A DNA stretch of 33,212 nucleotides, taken from JBOGFC01 sp050742155 (GTDB lineage: Bacteria > Actinomycetota > Acidimicrobiia > Spongiisociales > JALYHC01). Position 1 is the stretch's first letter. Every line of letters starts with the position of its first letter. Under the pieces are notes generated by a model. That model worked only from the letters and a program-made list of their open reading frames with translations, was not told the DNA's origin and did no database searches. A program made the position numbers and the translations under genes. The DNA lies in NCBI GenBank assembly GCA_050742155.1, contig JBOGFC010000154.1, positions 1 through 33,212 of the forward strand, in the 5' to 3' direction. Below, piece by piece: positions 24,820-33,016 of the stretch.

Positions 24820-25190
24820 GAAGCCGTGGTATCCGAGGCGTCCTGCCCGATGCCGAGCACGGCCGGGGTCGGGGGGAAGGGCCTCGGTTCCTGCTCGGGG
24901 TCGGTGAGCCCCAGCTCCTCCATGGCCTCGTGGAACCCCTGGAGCTCGAAGATACGGTGCAAGCCTCCTTAAGCCGGCTGCTCGGACAGGGAGAGCAGCT
25001 TGCCGAAGTTGTGCGGCCCGGAGGGGAAGTTGAACAGGCGGGAGAGCTCCCCGAAGACGTAGCGGCCCGCCAAGGCGCCGATCCGGCTCCCCCGGTAGAT
25101 GAACCCGCCGATCACCGAGTGCCCCTCCAAGTGAATGTCGTACTGGCGTTCGAGTTCGTGAAGGCGCATCAGGCCGAGTATGCGCTGAGG
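24820..25190 (-). pseudogene. PQQ-dependent sugar dehydrogenase, C-terminal relic
   Basis: The minus strand reads YDIHLEGHSVIGGFIYRGSR then IGALAGRYVFGELSRLF, the hallmark end of PQQ-dependent glucose/sorbosone dehydrogenases. An in-frame TAA follows at 24969-24971. Beyond it the same frame goes on with the expected family ending LHRIFELQGFHEAMEELGLT and FPPTPAVLGIGQDAS, before losing similarity. Upstream of about 25190 nothing from the family's 300 or more N-terminal residues remains. A truncated gene with an internal stop is the simplest reading. Confidence 0.7.
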
Positions 25191-25283
25191 CGGATGCTCC
25201 GACGGGTCAGTGACCGGAAAGCGCTGCGTTCGATATGGATCTCGCCTGGCCAGCTGCGCGGGCGGATGCTTGAGATACGAGCG

Positions 25284-25346
25284 CTTATCAAAGCCGGCGT
25301 CCGGCTCAAAGTGGTATCGGAGAGGTTGGGTCACTCGTCGCCGGCG
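25284..25346 (+). pseudogene. Tyrosine recombinase (integrase) C-terminal fragment
   Basis: Twenty-one codons read LIKAGVRLKVVSERLGHSSP-A, the segment just after the catalytic R-H-x-x-R box of phage-type tyrosine recombinases (usual form LLxAGVxLKVVSERLGHSS). The preceding HDLRHTHA box and the following tyrosine-bearing segment are not readable. It is a short relic of an integrated element beside the dehydrogenase relic. Confidence 0.6.
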
Positions 25347-25347
25347 T

Positions 25348-25363
25348 GCACCTGGCCAGGTGC
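25348..25363. repeat. Perfect 16-bp palindrome
   Basis: GCACCTGGCCAGGTGC is fully self-complementary and lies immediately after the recombinase fragment, 100 bp beyond the end of the large cyclase gene. It might be part of an old attachment site or a protein-binding site; function unknown. Confidence 0.5.
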
Positions 25364-25461
25364 CTGGACCAAGGGCGAGGAGCACACGGGCCCCACCTGG
25401 GCGGTCAGGGATCGCCGGGGTGGTTCGAGGGACGGGGCCTCCATCAGGACATTCGAGGCGA

Positions 25462-28400
25462 TCAGGCCGCCTCCTGCTGGGCCGATGTCGCCGCTCCCAT
25501 CTCGGCCAGGGTCGTCTCGGCCCGACGGAGGGCCTCACGTCCCTCGCCGGTGTCAGGACCCAACCGGTCGGCCAACTCCAACAGGGCTCGAGCCTCGTCG
25601 AAACGGAGCCCGAGCTGGCCGGCCACCCGGACGCTCTCCCGGAGGAGACGCGCCGCCAGGCCGGCCCGTCCCCGTAGCCCGGCGTGAATGCCACTCCACA
25701 GGAGGAGGCGAGGTCGGCCGATCGGAAACACACGTGCATAGCGCTCGAGTAGCCGCAGCGCCCTGCGGGTGTTGCGCCGGAGGATCCGGCTGGGCCCCCG
25801 AGTCCGCCAGTCGCTGAGGAGCACCTCGGCCGGGGCGGAGTAGGCCGACAATGAGGAGAAGTTGCTGGGCGCCTGTCCGGCCATGCGGGCGAGCAGCGGC
25901 TCGGCGAGCTGAGTGGCCCGGCGCACCCTTCCGGCCCGCGCCTCGGCCAGCGCCAGCAGCCCGGCCGTGTCGTCGATGAGGGCCTGATCGGCGAACCGAG
26001 GGTCTTCGGCCAGCAGGTCGTCGAGCTCCACGATGGAGAGGCGCGCTTCGGCGATCCGTCCCGAGTCGAGTAGGCAGTATGACCTTCCCTGTAGGCCGTA
26101 AGTGCGCGGGCGAGTGGCGCCGCGGGCCTGGGCCATCTCCAGCAGCCGGTCCGAGAGGGCCAAGCCCTCGGCGAACTCCCCCCGCAGATAGGCCTGGATC
26201 ATGAGGTTGGAGTGGCCGTCCTCGATCCTCCTGCTGTCGCCGATGCGGGTGGAGAGCTCCACCACCCGTCGGGCGAGTGGCTCGGCCCCCTCCATCTCGT
26301 CCGTACCGGCCCAGTGGCCGAGGCCGGCCTGGTAGAAGGCCGCCACCAGGGAGGTCCAGGCGGCCGCCGCCGGGTCGGCCTCCGGATCCCCCATAGCGAG
26401 CGCCCTGGCCAGGTAGCGCTCGGCGACTCCGCGCAGCGGGATGAACCCGAAAATCGCCCCTACGGTGGCGAGGCCGCGCGCCAGCTCGGAGGACGGCCCG
26501 GCCGCCTCGGCCAGGTTGAGCGCCCGCAGGGCGGCATACAAGGAGAGGGACGTCTGTCTGGAGATGTAGTAGACCTCCACCAGCCGCTCGTAGGCTCTCG
26601 ATGCCTCCAGCAGCAGCTCGCGGCGGGACGGCTCGGGCGAACCTCGCAGGCCCAGCCGATGGGAGAGATGGAGGAACAGCTGTCCGAGCAGGGCCAGGAT
26701 CCGCCAGACCGGATTGGCCGGGGGAGCCTTCCCGATGGTCCGCAGGCCCTCCTCGAGGTGGAGGCGCCCCCTGGTCACGTCCTCCTCCTGGCGATGCACG
26801 TAGACCTCGCCGAGCCGGAGATGCCAGCGCGCCAGCTGGAAAGGCTCGGTCGTGTCCTGCCCGCCCGCCAGTTGCAGCGCTCGCTGGTAGAGCCGGACCG
26901 ATTCCTCGTAGGCGGAGCTGGCGAAGGCGTGCGCCGCGGCGAGATCGAGGTAATCAAGCGCCTTGGGCACCTCGCCCGCTTCGTCCCAGTGGTGGGCGAG
27001 GACCGAGTACCACGGGGTGAGCGCCTCCCGGTGATGCTCCTCGATCCACCGACCGGCCCGGCCATGGATGTCCCGCCTCCAGGAGGGGGGCAGGAGCTCG
27101 GCGGCTGCCTGGCGGATCAGCCCGTGGCGGAATTCGAAGCTTCGCTCCGGCGGCTCCTCATCGGTGACGAGCATCTCCATCTCCACCAGCGCCTCGAGCT
27201 GGTCCTCCAGGTCCTCCAGGCCCAACTCGGGCGGTGAGATGTCGCGGAGCATCGAGGTGGTGAAGGTCCTGCCGAGGATGCTGGCCACCAGCAGCACGGT
27301 CTGCTGGGGAAGCGTGAGGTGGTCCAGCCGGCTGGTGAGGAGCCGCTCGACGCCCTCGGGGAACTCCGCCCGCAGCTGATCGATCGTGCCCTTCACGATG
27401 GCGCGGCCCGAGGTGACTTCGATCAGGCCCCGGTCCTCCAACGTCTGGATGAGGGCCTCGGCGAAGAAGGGGTTGCCCTCGGCCCGCTCGCTGAGCACCT
27501 GGCGGACCTGGGCGGGCACCTCGGGTACTCCCAGATATCGGACGGCCAGCTCACCGATCTCCTCTTCCGAGAGCGGCTCGAGGAGAATGTGCTTGTCGGG
27601 AGTCTGGGCCACCAGCCGCCGAAGCTCGGACGGGCCGGCGCCATCCCCTTCCTCCGGGGGCGTCCCCGGCTCGGGTGGACGCGTTGCCACGGCGATGAAC
27701 ACGTGGGGAATGGCGGCCCGGACCCGCTCCAGGAGCCCCCACGAGGCCGAGTCGAGCCATTGGGCATCGTCCAGGACGAGCACCGCCACCGACAGGGGAG
27801 CCGATCGCCTCCGCAGGCAGGCCACCAGTACCTCGAGGGCGTTGCTGCTCCGCACCGAGGGCGGCATGCGGCCCGTGGTGTCGGTGTCGGGGAGGTCGAC
27901 CGGCAGCACCGGGTTGAGCAGGGGAGCCAGTTCCAGCAGCTGCGGCTCATCCGCCAGGTGGCCCTCGATGGCCGCCCGTACGGCCGGCTGGTCGGCTCCG
28001 TCCTGGAGTCCGAGGATGTCGCGGAAGATGCTCCGCCAGGCGTAGAAGGGAGTGTTGTGCTCGATGGCGCTCCCTGCCCCGACGTGGACGGGGATACCGA
28101 GCGATTCCGCCTCCCGCTTCAGATCGGCCAGCAGCCGCGACTTGCCGATCCCCGCCACTCCCTCGATCACCACGATGTCCGGCTGCCCGTCGAGGAGCCG
28201 CTGCAGCGACTCGGCCAGCCTGGCCCGTTCTCCGGCCCGGCCTACCGTCTCGATCGAGCGCAGTCCCTTCGGCGCCAGGACCTGGGGGGTGGCCCGCTCC
28301 TCGACCACCTCAGCGACGTCATCACGAGAGGTCGAGACGAACACGTACCGGGAGGAGGCGATCTCGGCGACAGCCCCGCCGACCAGGATCTGGCCGGGCT

Positions 28401-29667
28401 GGGCGGCCTGCATGAGACGGGCGGCCACATTGGCTGCCCGTCCGAGGACGCCGTAGGTCTTCCGGATGGGGGTTCCATAGGCGCCGGCCAGCATCTTCCC
28501 CTGGCTGATCCCTATGCGGGGTCTGTCGATAAAGCGGAGCTCGGCGGGGATCTGCACCAGCTCGGTGGCCGCCTTCACCGCCCGGACCGCGTCGTCCTCG
28601 TGGGAGAGGGGTGCGCCGAACCCGGCGTAGAAGTAGCTGCCCTTGTCGCCCACCACGAGCTGGAGCAGAAACGCCTCGTAGCGGGCCAGCACGGTCTGCA
28701 CCCAGCGGATGTAGCGGTCCAACTTCCCTTCCGCCTCATTGTCGAGGTCGTACCTGATGCCGCCGAACTGGTTGAACAGGGTCACCACCGGTCTGATCTC
28801 GGACAGGAACTCGCCCCGACCACGCAGGAGGCGCTCATAGACGGCCGGGATCACCCAGTCCCGCGCCACCTCGGCGGGCACATCCGGCTCGGGGCCCGGC
28901 TCCCTGGGGGAGGCCAGGTCCTCCGGGTCGCCCGACACCACCGCGAACCACTCGCCCTCCGGGGTGGGCCGGTTCGGGACGGCATCCTCGGCCGGTTTGT
29001 CCTGGCGCCACTCGATGATCTCGATGCGGTCCCGAATCCACCCCACGATCTCGCCGCCGATCAAGACCTCGCCAGGTCGACCCAGCTCCTCGGCCACCGC
29101 CATCCGGTCCACGATCGCCCCGGCCACCACGTCCATCCGCTGGATGCGTGAATGCCCCACCAGGAACCGTCGGGCGAGGCCCGAGGTGGCTCCCAGCTTC
29201 ACCCCTAAGGCGGAGTCCTCATCTCCCCGGCGCCGTCGCTTCTGGGCGGACAGGGCGGCGGCGGCCGCCCGGCGCCCGTCGTCCCCATCGAACCAGCAGG
29301 TCACGCCGTCGCCGGGGAAGCCGATCACGCTGCCCCCGAAGCGGTGCACCTCGGCGATGACGTCGGAGAGCACCCGGTTGACGAGCCGGGACAGCTCCTC
29401 GGCTCCCCGCTGCGGCCCCAGCCGATCGGATAGATCCTCGGTCAAGGCGGTGAACCCGGAAATATCGGCGAACAGGGCCGCCCCCGAGGTCCGATCGGGC
29501 AGCCGTTCGGCGTGGGTGAGGGCGGCCCGGCGGTCGAAGGGGATGTACGAGTCCAAGCCGTGGACGCCTGCATGGGTACGCTCGAGGGTCAGATCGCGGA
29601 TCCCGACCTCGGCCATTCCAGTAGCGCCCTCCTCGGGAAACCATACTCCCGGGTCCCGGGAGCTCAT
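25462..29667 (-). CDS. Soluble-adenylyl-cyclase-like protein: two cyclase domains, P-loop ATPase, TPR-like tail
   Basis: A 1401-residue cytoplasmic protein. Cyclase domain 1 (about 60-240) has the metal-binding Asp68 in ALFADISGFTALTE and Asp120 in GFPGDGVTCWF. Cyclase domain 2 (about 290-465) has GDKGSYFYAGFGAP (Lys342) and RIGISQGKMLAGAYGTPI, then LGRAANVAARLMQ with Asn413 and Arg417. This is the complementary half of a class III active site. A P-loop ATPase follows (Walker A GVAGIGKS 503-510, Walker B VLVLDDAQWLD), then an alpha-helical TPR-like region to the end. Order and motif split match animal ADCY10, and similar bacterial proteins are known. The product is presumably cAMP. The start is the ATG at 29667, with an alternative ATG at 29616. 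It is divergent from the terpene-cyclase-like gene across 73 bp. Confidence 0.85.
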   Translation of the reverse strand: MSSRDPGVWFPEEGATGMAEVGIRDLTLERTHAGVHGLDSYIPFDRRAALTHAERLPDRTSGAALFADISGFTALTEDLSDRLGPQRGAEELSRLVNRVLSDVIAEVHRFGGSVIGFPGDGVTCWFDGDDGRRAAAAALSAQKRRRRGDEDSALGVKLGATSGLARRFLVGHSRIQRMDVVAGAIVDRMAVAEELGRPGEVLIGGEIVGWIRDRIEIIEWRQDKPAEDAVPNRPTPEGEWFAVVSGDPEDLASPREPGPEPDVPAEVARDWVIPAVYERLLRGRGEFLSEIRPVVTLFNQFGGIRYDLDNEAEGKLDRYIRWVQTVLARYEAFLLQLVVGDKGSYFYAGFGAPLSHEDDAVRAVKAATELVQIPAELRFIDRPRIGISQGKMLAGAYGTPIRKTYGVLGRAANVAARLMQAAQPGQILVGGAVAEIASSRYVFVSTSRDDVAEVVEERATPQVLAPKGLRSIETVGRAGERARLAESLQRLLDGQPDIVVIEGVAGIGKSRLLADLKREAESLGIPVHVGAGSAIEHNTPFYAWRSIFRDILGLQDGADQPAVRAAIEGHLADEPQLLELAPLLNPVLPVDLPDTDTTGRMPPSVRSSNALEVLVACLRRRSAPLSVAVLVLDDAQWLDSASWGLLERVRAAIPHVFIAVATRPPEPGTPPEEGDGAGPSELRRLVAQTPDKHILLEPLSEEEIGELAVRYLGVPEVPAQVRQVLSERAEGNPFFAEALIQTLEDRGLIEVTSGRAIVKGTIDQLRAEFPEGVERLLTSRLDHLTLPQQTVLLVASILGRTFTTSMLRDISPPELGLEDLEDQLEALVEMEMLVTDEEPPERSFEFRHGLIRQAAAELLPPSWRRDIHGRAGRWIEEHHREALTPWYSVLAHHWDEAGEVPKALDYLDLAAAHAFASSAYEESVRLYQRALQLAGGQDTTEPFQLARWHLRLGEVYVHRQEEDVTRGRLHLEEGLRTIGKAPPANPVWRILALLGQLFLHLSHRLGLRGSPEPSRRELLLEASRAYERLVEVYYISRQTSLSLYAALRALNLAEAAGPSSELARGLATVGAIFGFIPLRGVAERYLARALAMGDPEADPAAAAWTSLVAAFYQAGLGHWAGTDEMEGAEPLARRVVELSTRIGDSRRIEDGHSNLMIQAYLRGEFAEGLALSDRLLEMAQARGATRPRTYGLQGRSYCLLDSGRIAEARLSIVELDDLLAEDPRFADQALIDDTAGLLALAEARAGRVRRATQLAEPLLARMAGQAPSNFSSLSAYSAPAEVLLSDWRTRGPSRILRRNTRRALRLLERYARVFPIGRPRLLLWSGIHAGLRGRAGLAARLLRESVRVAGQLGLRFDEARALLELADRLGPDTGEGREALRRAETTLAEMGAATSAQQEAA

Positions 29668-29740
29668 CGGGGGATTCTGGCAGTATCGCCCATCTGGGCG
29701 TCGGTAGGCTCGGCGGTCGGCACCGCGGAAGGTGGGCTCG

Positions 29741-31675
29741 ATGGAGTGGCAGGTCGGATATCGGGATCGCCTGCGCGACACCTGGCGAGAGATCGAGGCC
29801 TCCTTCGATCGGCTGCTCCCCGGGCTGCACGAGCAGGGCAGGCTGTTGAGGGTGGATCTGGGGCTGGCCTGGTCGTCTACGGGCCGAATGGAGGACCTGC
29901 TCTCCGATTCGAGCGATGCTCCGGTCCTCCATGAGCACCTCTGGCTCCTCGACGAGCTGAGCGTGGCCGATGACGCCCTCGAGCACCGGATCTCGCGGAG
30001 CATGCTGCTCACCTTGGCCCTGGTCCACCTGCACGAGGGAATCCGGGGGCCCGGCTCACCCTTCGATCGCTCCTCCGTCGCCCTGGCCGATGAGCTGGCC
30101 CGCGGTGCGTCGATCGAGCTGCAAGCGGTGATCCAAGATCACCAGGGTTTGGCGGATCTCCATGCAGCCGGCTGGCGACGGTTCCATCGAGTGATGCTCG
30201 ACGACCCGGCGGGCCCCGGCTCCCCGGACGAGGTGCTGGAGGCGAGCGCCGCCCGGCTGGCCCCGTTCCTGGCCGGACCGGCGTCGGTGGCCCTGGCCGC
30301 CCGACGGGAGAGCCTGCTGCCCGGGCTGATCACTCTGCTCGACGATCTGCACGGCCTGCTGGTCGTACGGCGCGACCTGCTTCGGGCGCGGGACGATCTC
30401 TTCTTGGGCCGGGTGAGGCCGGCGCTCGCCTGGGCCGCCCGGCGGTTCGGGATGGATCTGCCGGCTCGCCCCGAGGAGTTGCTGGGAGCCATGATCGTCT
30501 CCGACGCGGTTGATCGGCTCGCCGAGGCATGGACGGCGGGGTTGGAGAGGTGCCGCTCGGCCGCCAGCCAGCTCGAGTTGGAACGCTTCGCCCGCTACGC
30601 CGAGGAACTGCGGCCGCTGATGGACGAACTCCACGACCTTTTCGACGTCAGGCAGGCGGCTGGGAGGGCTGCGCGAACCTCGGAGGTGGCGGCCGCTTCC
30701 TCCGGGGCGGCATCCGATCTCCTGACCACGGGGATCGACACCGCCGAGCGGTATCTGCTCTCGGATCCGTCCTTTCGAGAGAGCTGGGAGGTCCACCGGT
30801 GGGGCCTCGGTGGGGCCGAGGAGGTCACGGCCACCTTTCCGGCCGGGCTCATCCTCGAGATCCTGGGACGGCAGGGGCATGCGGTAGGACCGCTGGTGGA
30901 CGAGTTCCGCGAGGGCGTCCGCAAGCGGGGTTTCGCCTATTACGACCACCCCGGGCTTCCCCAGGTCGACAGCGACACGCTCGGCGTCCTGCTTCGCCTG
31001 CACCGGTTCTCGGAGGATCAGGAGGCCCATGGACGGGTCGTGGAGGAGCACCTGGCCTTACTGTTGGAGTGGCTCGGGCCGGACGGCCGCATCCCGGTAT
31101 GGCTCTCGACCGGAGAGCACGCCGTTCTGCTGGGCGAGGGATGCGGAGTGATCGCCGCCGGAGTGGTGAACGGCCTGATCGACTACGACCCCTCCGGAAG
31201 GCGGGAGGTGGTGGCGGTCACCGCTCGCCACGTGCTCGAGCGGTTCGTGGAGCGAGGAACGGGCATCAGCGTGAATTACCCGACGGCCTATGCCCTGGTG
31301 GTGGTGGCCGACCTTCTCGATCGTCTGGCTGGCCTGCGGATCGAGGAGCTGGCCGGGCCGACCGGGCGGGCGTCCCGGGTGCTCCTCGCGGAGATCGACC
31401 GGGAGCGACTGGCTCGTCCGCTGACCCCCCAGAGAGCCGGCCTGCTCACCCGGGCCTGCCTGCGGGAGGGGGCTCGACACCTCTTCGACCGGGAATGGAT
31501 CGACGTGATGCTCGAGCGGCAGCGCTCCGACGGGCGCTGGCCAGGCGAGCCGTTCTTCTTCGTTCCCAACCGGGGCCGGTCGGTTTGCTGGTACGCCACC
31601 GACCTCATGACTTCGGCTCTGTGCTACCACGCCCTGATGACGTATCGGGGGCGCCGTTCCGCCCGGGTGCTCTGA
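29741..31675 (+). CDS. Terpene-cyclase/prenyltransferase-like alpha/alpha-barrel protein with extra N-terminal helical domain
   Basis: A 644-residue protein. The C-terminal half (about 330-640) shows repeats of an alpha/alpha toroid as in class II terpene cyclases. These include ATFPAGLILEILGRQGHAVG, the acidic segment PQVDSDTLGVLLRLHRF (Asp410, Asp412), LLLEWLGPDGRIPVWLS, and a QW-like repeat, ERQRSDGRWPGEPFFFVPN (Gln594-Trp600), leading to CWYATDLMTSALCYHAL. The canonical DxDD acid motif is degenerate (VDSDT). The N-terminal half is all-helical (HEHLWLLDELSVADDALEHR, TLALVHLHEGIRGPG) and may be a diverged class I-type fold; that is a weak inference. The ATG at 29741 has AAGGTG 6 bp upstream; a GTG at 29732 is possible. 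It converges, 31 bp apart, on the NHLP-like and class I-like genes. Whether it is a catalyst or a scaffold is open. Confidence 0.65.
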   Translation: MEWQVGYRDRLRDTWREIEASFDRLLPGLHEQGRLLRVDLGLAWSSTGRMEDLLSDSSDAPVLHEHLWLLDELSVADDALEHRISRSMLLTLALVHLHEGIRGPGSPFDRSSVALADELARGASIELQAVIQDHQGLADLHAAGWRRFHRVMLDDPAGPGSPDEVLEASAARLAPFLAGPASVALAARRESLLPGLITLLDDLHGLLVVRRDLLRARDDLFLGRVRPALAWAARRFGMDLPARPEELLGAMIVSDAVDRLAEAWTAGLERCRSAASQLELERFARYAEELRPLMDELHDLFDVRQAAGRAARTSEVAAASSGAASDLLTTGIDTAERYLLSDPSFRESWEVHRWGLGGAEEVTATFPAGLILEILGRQGHAVGPLVDEFREGVRKRGFAYYDHPGLPQVDSDTLGVLLRLHRFSEDQEAHGRVVEEHLALLLEWLGPDGRIPVWLSTGEHAVLLGEGCGVIAAGVVNGLIDYDPSGRREVVAVTARHVLERFVERGTGISVNYPTAYALVVVADLLDRLAGLRIEELAGPTGRASRVLLAEIDRERLARPLTPQRAGLLTRACLREGARHLFDREWIDVMLERQRSDGRWPGEPFFFVPNRGRSVCWYATDLMTSALCYHALMTYRGRRSARVL

Positions 31676-31706
31676 GTAATCCAGATGGGTTGAACGACTG
31701 CTCGCC

Positions 31707-31928
31707 CTAGACGATCCCCCGCTCGTCGCCGAGGGCTCCGGCTAGCTGCTTGATCGAGTCGAAGTCGATCTGCTCCAGGGCCCCCAAGACGTCATCGGTC
31801 GGCTCGATGCCGATTTGACGCAGGGCCGAGGCCGGGTCTTCCTCCAGCCGCCGGGCGAAGGCCGGATCGAAGGCCGCCTTGCCCACCAGATGCGCGAACT
31901 CCGATGATTCACCCCTCTCTGGCTTCAC
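31707..31928 (-). CDS. Small NHLP-like (nitrile-hydratase-leader-type) protein, possible RiPP precursor or helper
   Basis: A 73-residue protein from the GTG at 31928, directly behind an excellent GGGAGGTGA ribosome site that sits in the end of the previous gene. Residues 10-45 (EFAHLVGKAAFDPAFARRLE, EDPASALRQIGIEPTDD) follow the F-x-x-x-L-x-x-D-P-x-x-A-L-x-x-x-G-I/L pattern of NHLP leaders. The rest is EQIDFDSIKQLAGALGD, then a short tail ERGIV. Such proteins occur as RiPP precursor leaders and as stand-alone Os1348-type NHLP-clan proteins. There is no obvious Cys/Ser/Thr-rich core, so a conventional modified peptide is doubtful. The gene starts 4 bp after the class I terpene-synthase-like gene and must be co-expressed with it. 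Confidence 0.65.
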   Translation of the reverse strand: MKPERGESSEFAHLVGKAAFDPAFARRLEEDPASALRQIGIEPTDDVLGALEQIDFDSIKQLAGALGDERGIV

Positions 31929-31932
31929 GTGG

Positions 31933-32925
31933 TCACCTCCCACTCCGATGGACCCGCATCCTACCGCTGCCATCATCACCTGCCGGTCGGGGGCCGGGGG
32001 TGACTCCTTTCAACGCGGCCGTCAGCCGGCGAACCGCCTCCGCGCCGGACCGGACCGCCTTGGTCTGGACGTAGAGCATCTCCTGCCGATGGGTCAGGTA
32101 GGCGCCGAGTCCGGGTGAACCCAGGGGGCCGATCAGCTTCATGAGGTCGGTCATCCAGTCCTGGAGGATGTCCATCGCCCAGTCGAGGCCCTCCCGGATC
32201 AGCCAGCCTGCCACCGGCTCCCCGGGTAGCCGGCGCCGTCCGGCTTCGCAGAGGAGGTAGGTGGTGGCCCCGGTGGCCAGATCGCGTCGCCAGCTCTGCA
32301 GGTCGTTCTGGAACTGATGCCAGGCCCCGAAGGCCTCCACGAACTCCTCCCACGATCCCAAACGATCCAGGCGATCGTGGAGGTGACAAATGGCCGCAAC
32401 CGGGATCTTGGCGGCGTTCGTCTTGCGGGCGGAGATGGTTTGGAAGAGGTCGAGGTCCACCTCGGCGAGCCGGGCGTCCTGCATGGTGACCTCGGCGGTC
32501 CCGATCCAGATCCGCTCGAAGTGGTCCCAGAACGGATGGGAGCGGGGGAACCACTCCTGGTAGGGCCGGGTGAAGACCGTGGAGAGGAAGTTGAGGGCCG
32601 GCAGCAGCCGCGGGTCACCCGGGGCGTCGGCGTCCATGATGTTGTCGATGAGCCGGATGTGGAGATATCCCCCCATAGAGGAGTAGGCGAGTTCGGCCTG
32701 GCGGTGCTGGTCTGGTGCGGCGAAGGACTCCTCTGCCCACCAGGGAAGGGGGAGGACCGGAAAGGCGGAGGGACGGCTGAAGGCCTGGCTGAGCGAAGCC
32801 CCTTCAAACAGGTCCTCGATCCAGTCGGAGAGCCGTCCGGCCATGAACGGTGCCAGCTCTTCCAGCTCGGCGCGGAGCCGTCGCTCCGCCCAAGTGGTGG
32901 TCTGGAAAAGGGCTTGGTCGAGCAT
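31933..32925 (-). CDS. Class I terpene-synthase-like (isoprenoid synthase fold) protein
   Basis: A 330-residue, almost entirely helical protein with the two metal-binding signatures of class I isoprenoid enzymes. The D-rich motif is in YLHIRLIDNIMDADAPGD (Asp94, Asp98, Asp100). An NSE-type triad is in FQNDLQSWRRDLATG (Asn207, Ser211, Asp215). Between them lie HPFWDHFERIWIGTAEVTMQ and TISARKTNAAKIP with basic residues that could hold diphosphate. Known class I enzymes ionise prenyl diphosphates or couple them. The spacing of about 113 residues between motifs suits a terpene synthase, but overall similarity to named families is low. The ATG at 32925 or GTG at 32928 starts it; no ribosome site is seen, so leaderless initiation is possible. 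It is followed 4 bp later by the NHLP-like gene. Confidence 0.7.
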   Translation of the reverse strand: MLDQALFQTTTWAERRLRAELEELAPFMAGRLSDWIEDLFEGASLSQAFSRPSAFPVLPLPWWAEESFAAPDQHRQAELAYSSMGGYLHIRLIDNIMDADAPGDPRLLPALNFLSTVFTRPYQEWFPRSHPFWDHFERIWIGTAEVTMQDARLAEVDLDLFQTISARKTNAAKIPVAAICHLHDRLDRLGSWEEFVEAFGAWHQFQNDLQSWRRDLATGATTYLLCEAGRRRLPGEPVAGWLIREGLDWAMDILQDWMTDLMKLIGPLGSPGLGAYLTHRQEMLYVQTKAVRSGAEAVRRLTAALKGVTPGPRPAGDDGSGRMRVHRSGR

Positions 32926-33016
32926 CACCCGTGCAGGCTATTGGATCGGGCATTCGACCGGCCGGCGATGGAGCTCGGGGCGTAGTGTCGGACAGGTCGG
33001 GAGAGGAGGAGAGAAC

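Noticed and set aside
27319..29151. 610-codon plus-strand frame inside the cyclase gene
   Set aside because: Antisense shadow; the minus strand carries the cyclase and P-loop motifs.
30529..31710. 393-codon plus-strand frame overlapping the terpene-cyclase-like gene
   Set aside because: Arg/Gly/Pro-rich shadow in another frame; the barrel repeats and QW-like motif are in the 29741 frame.
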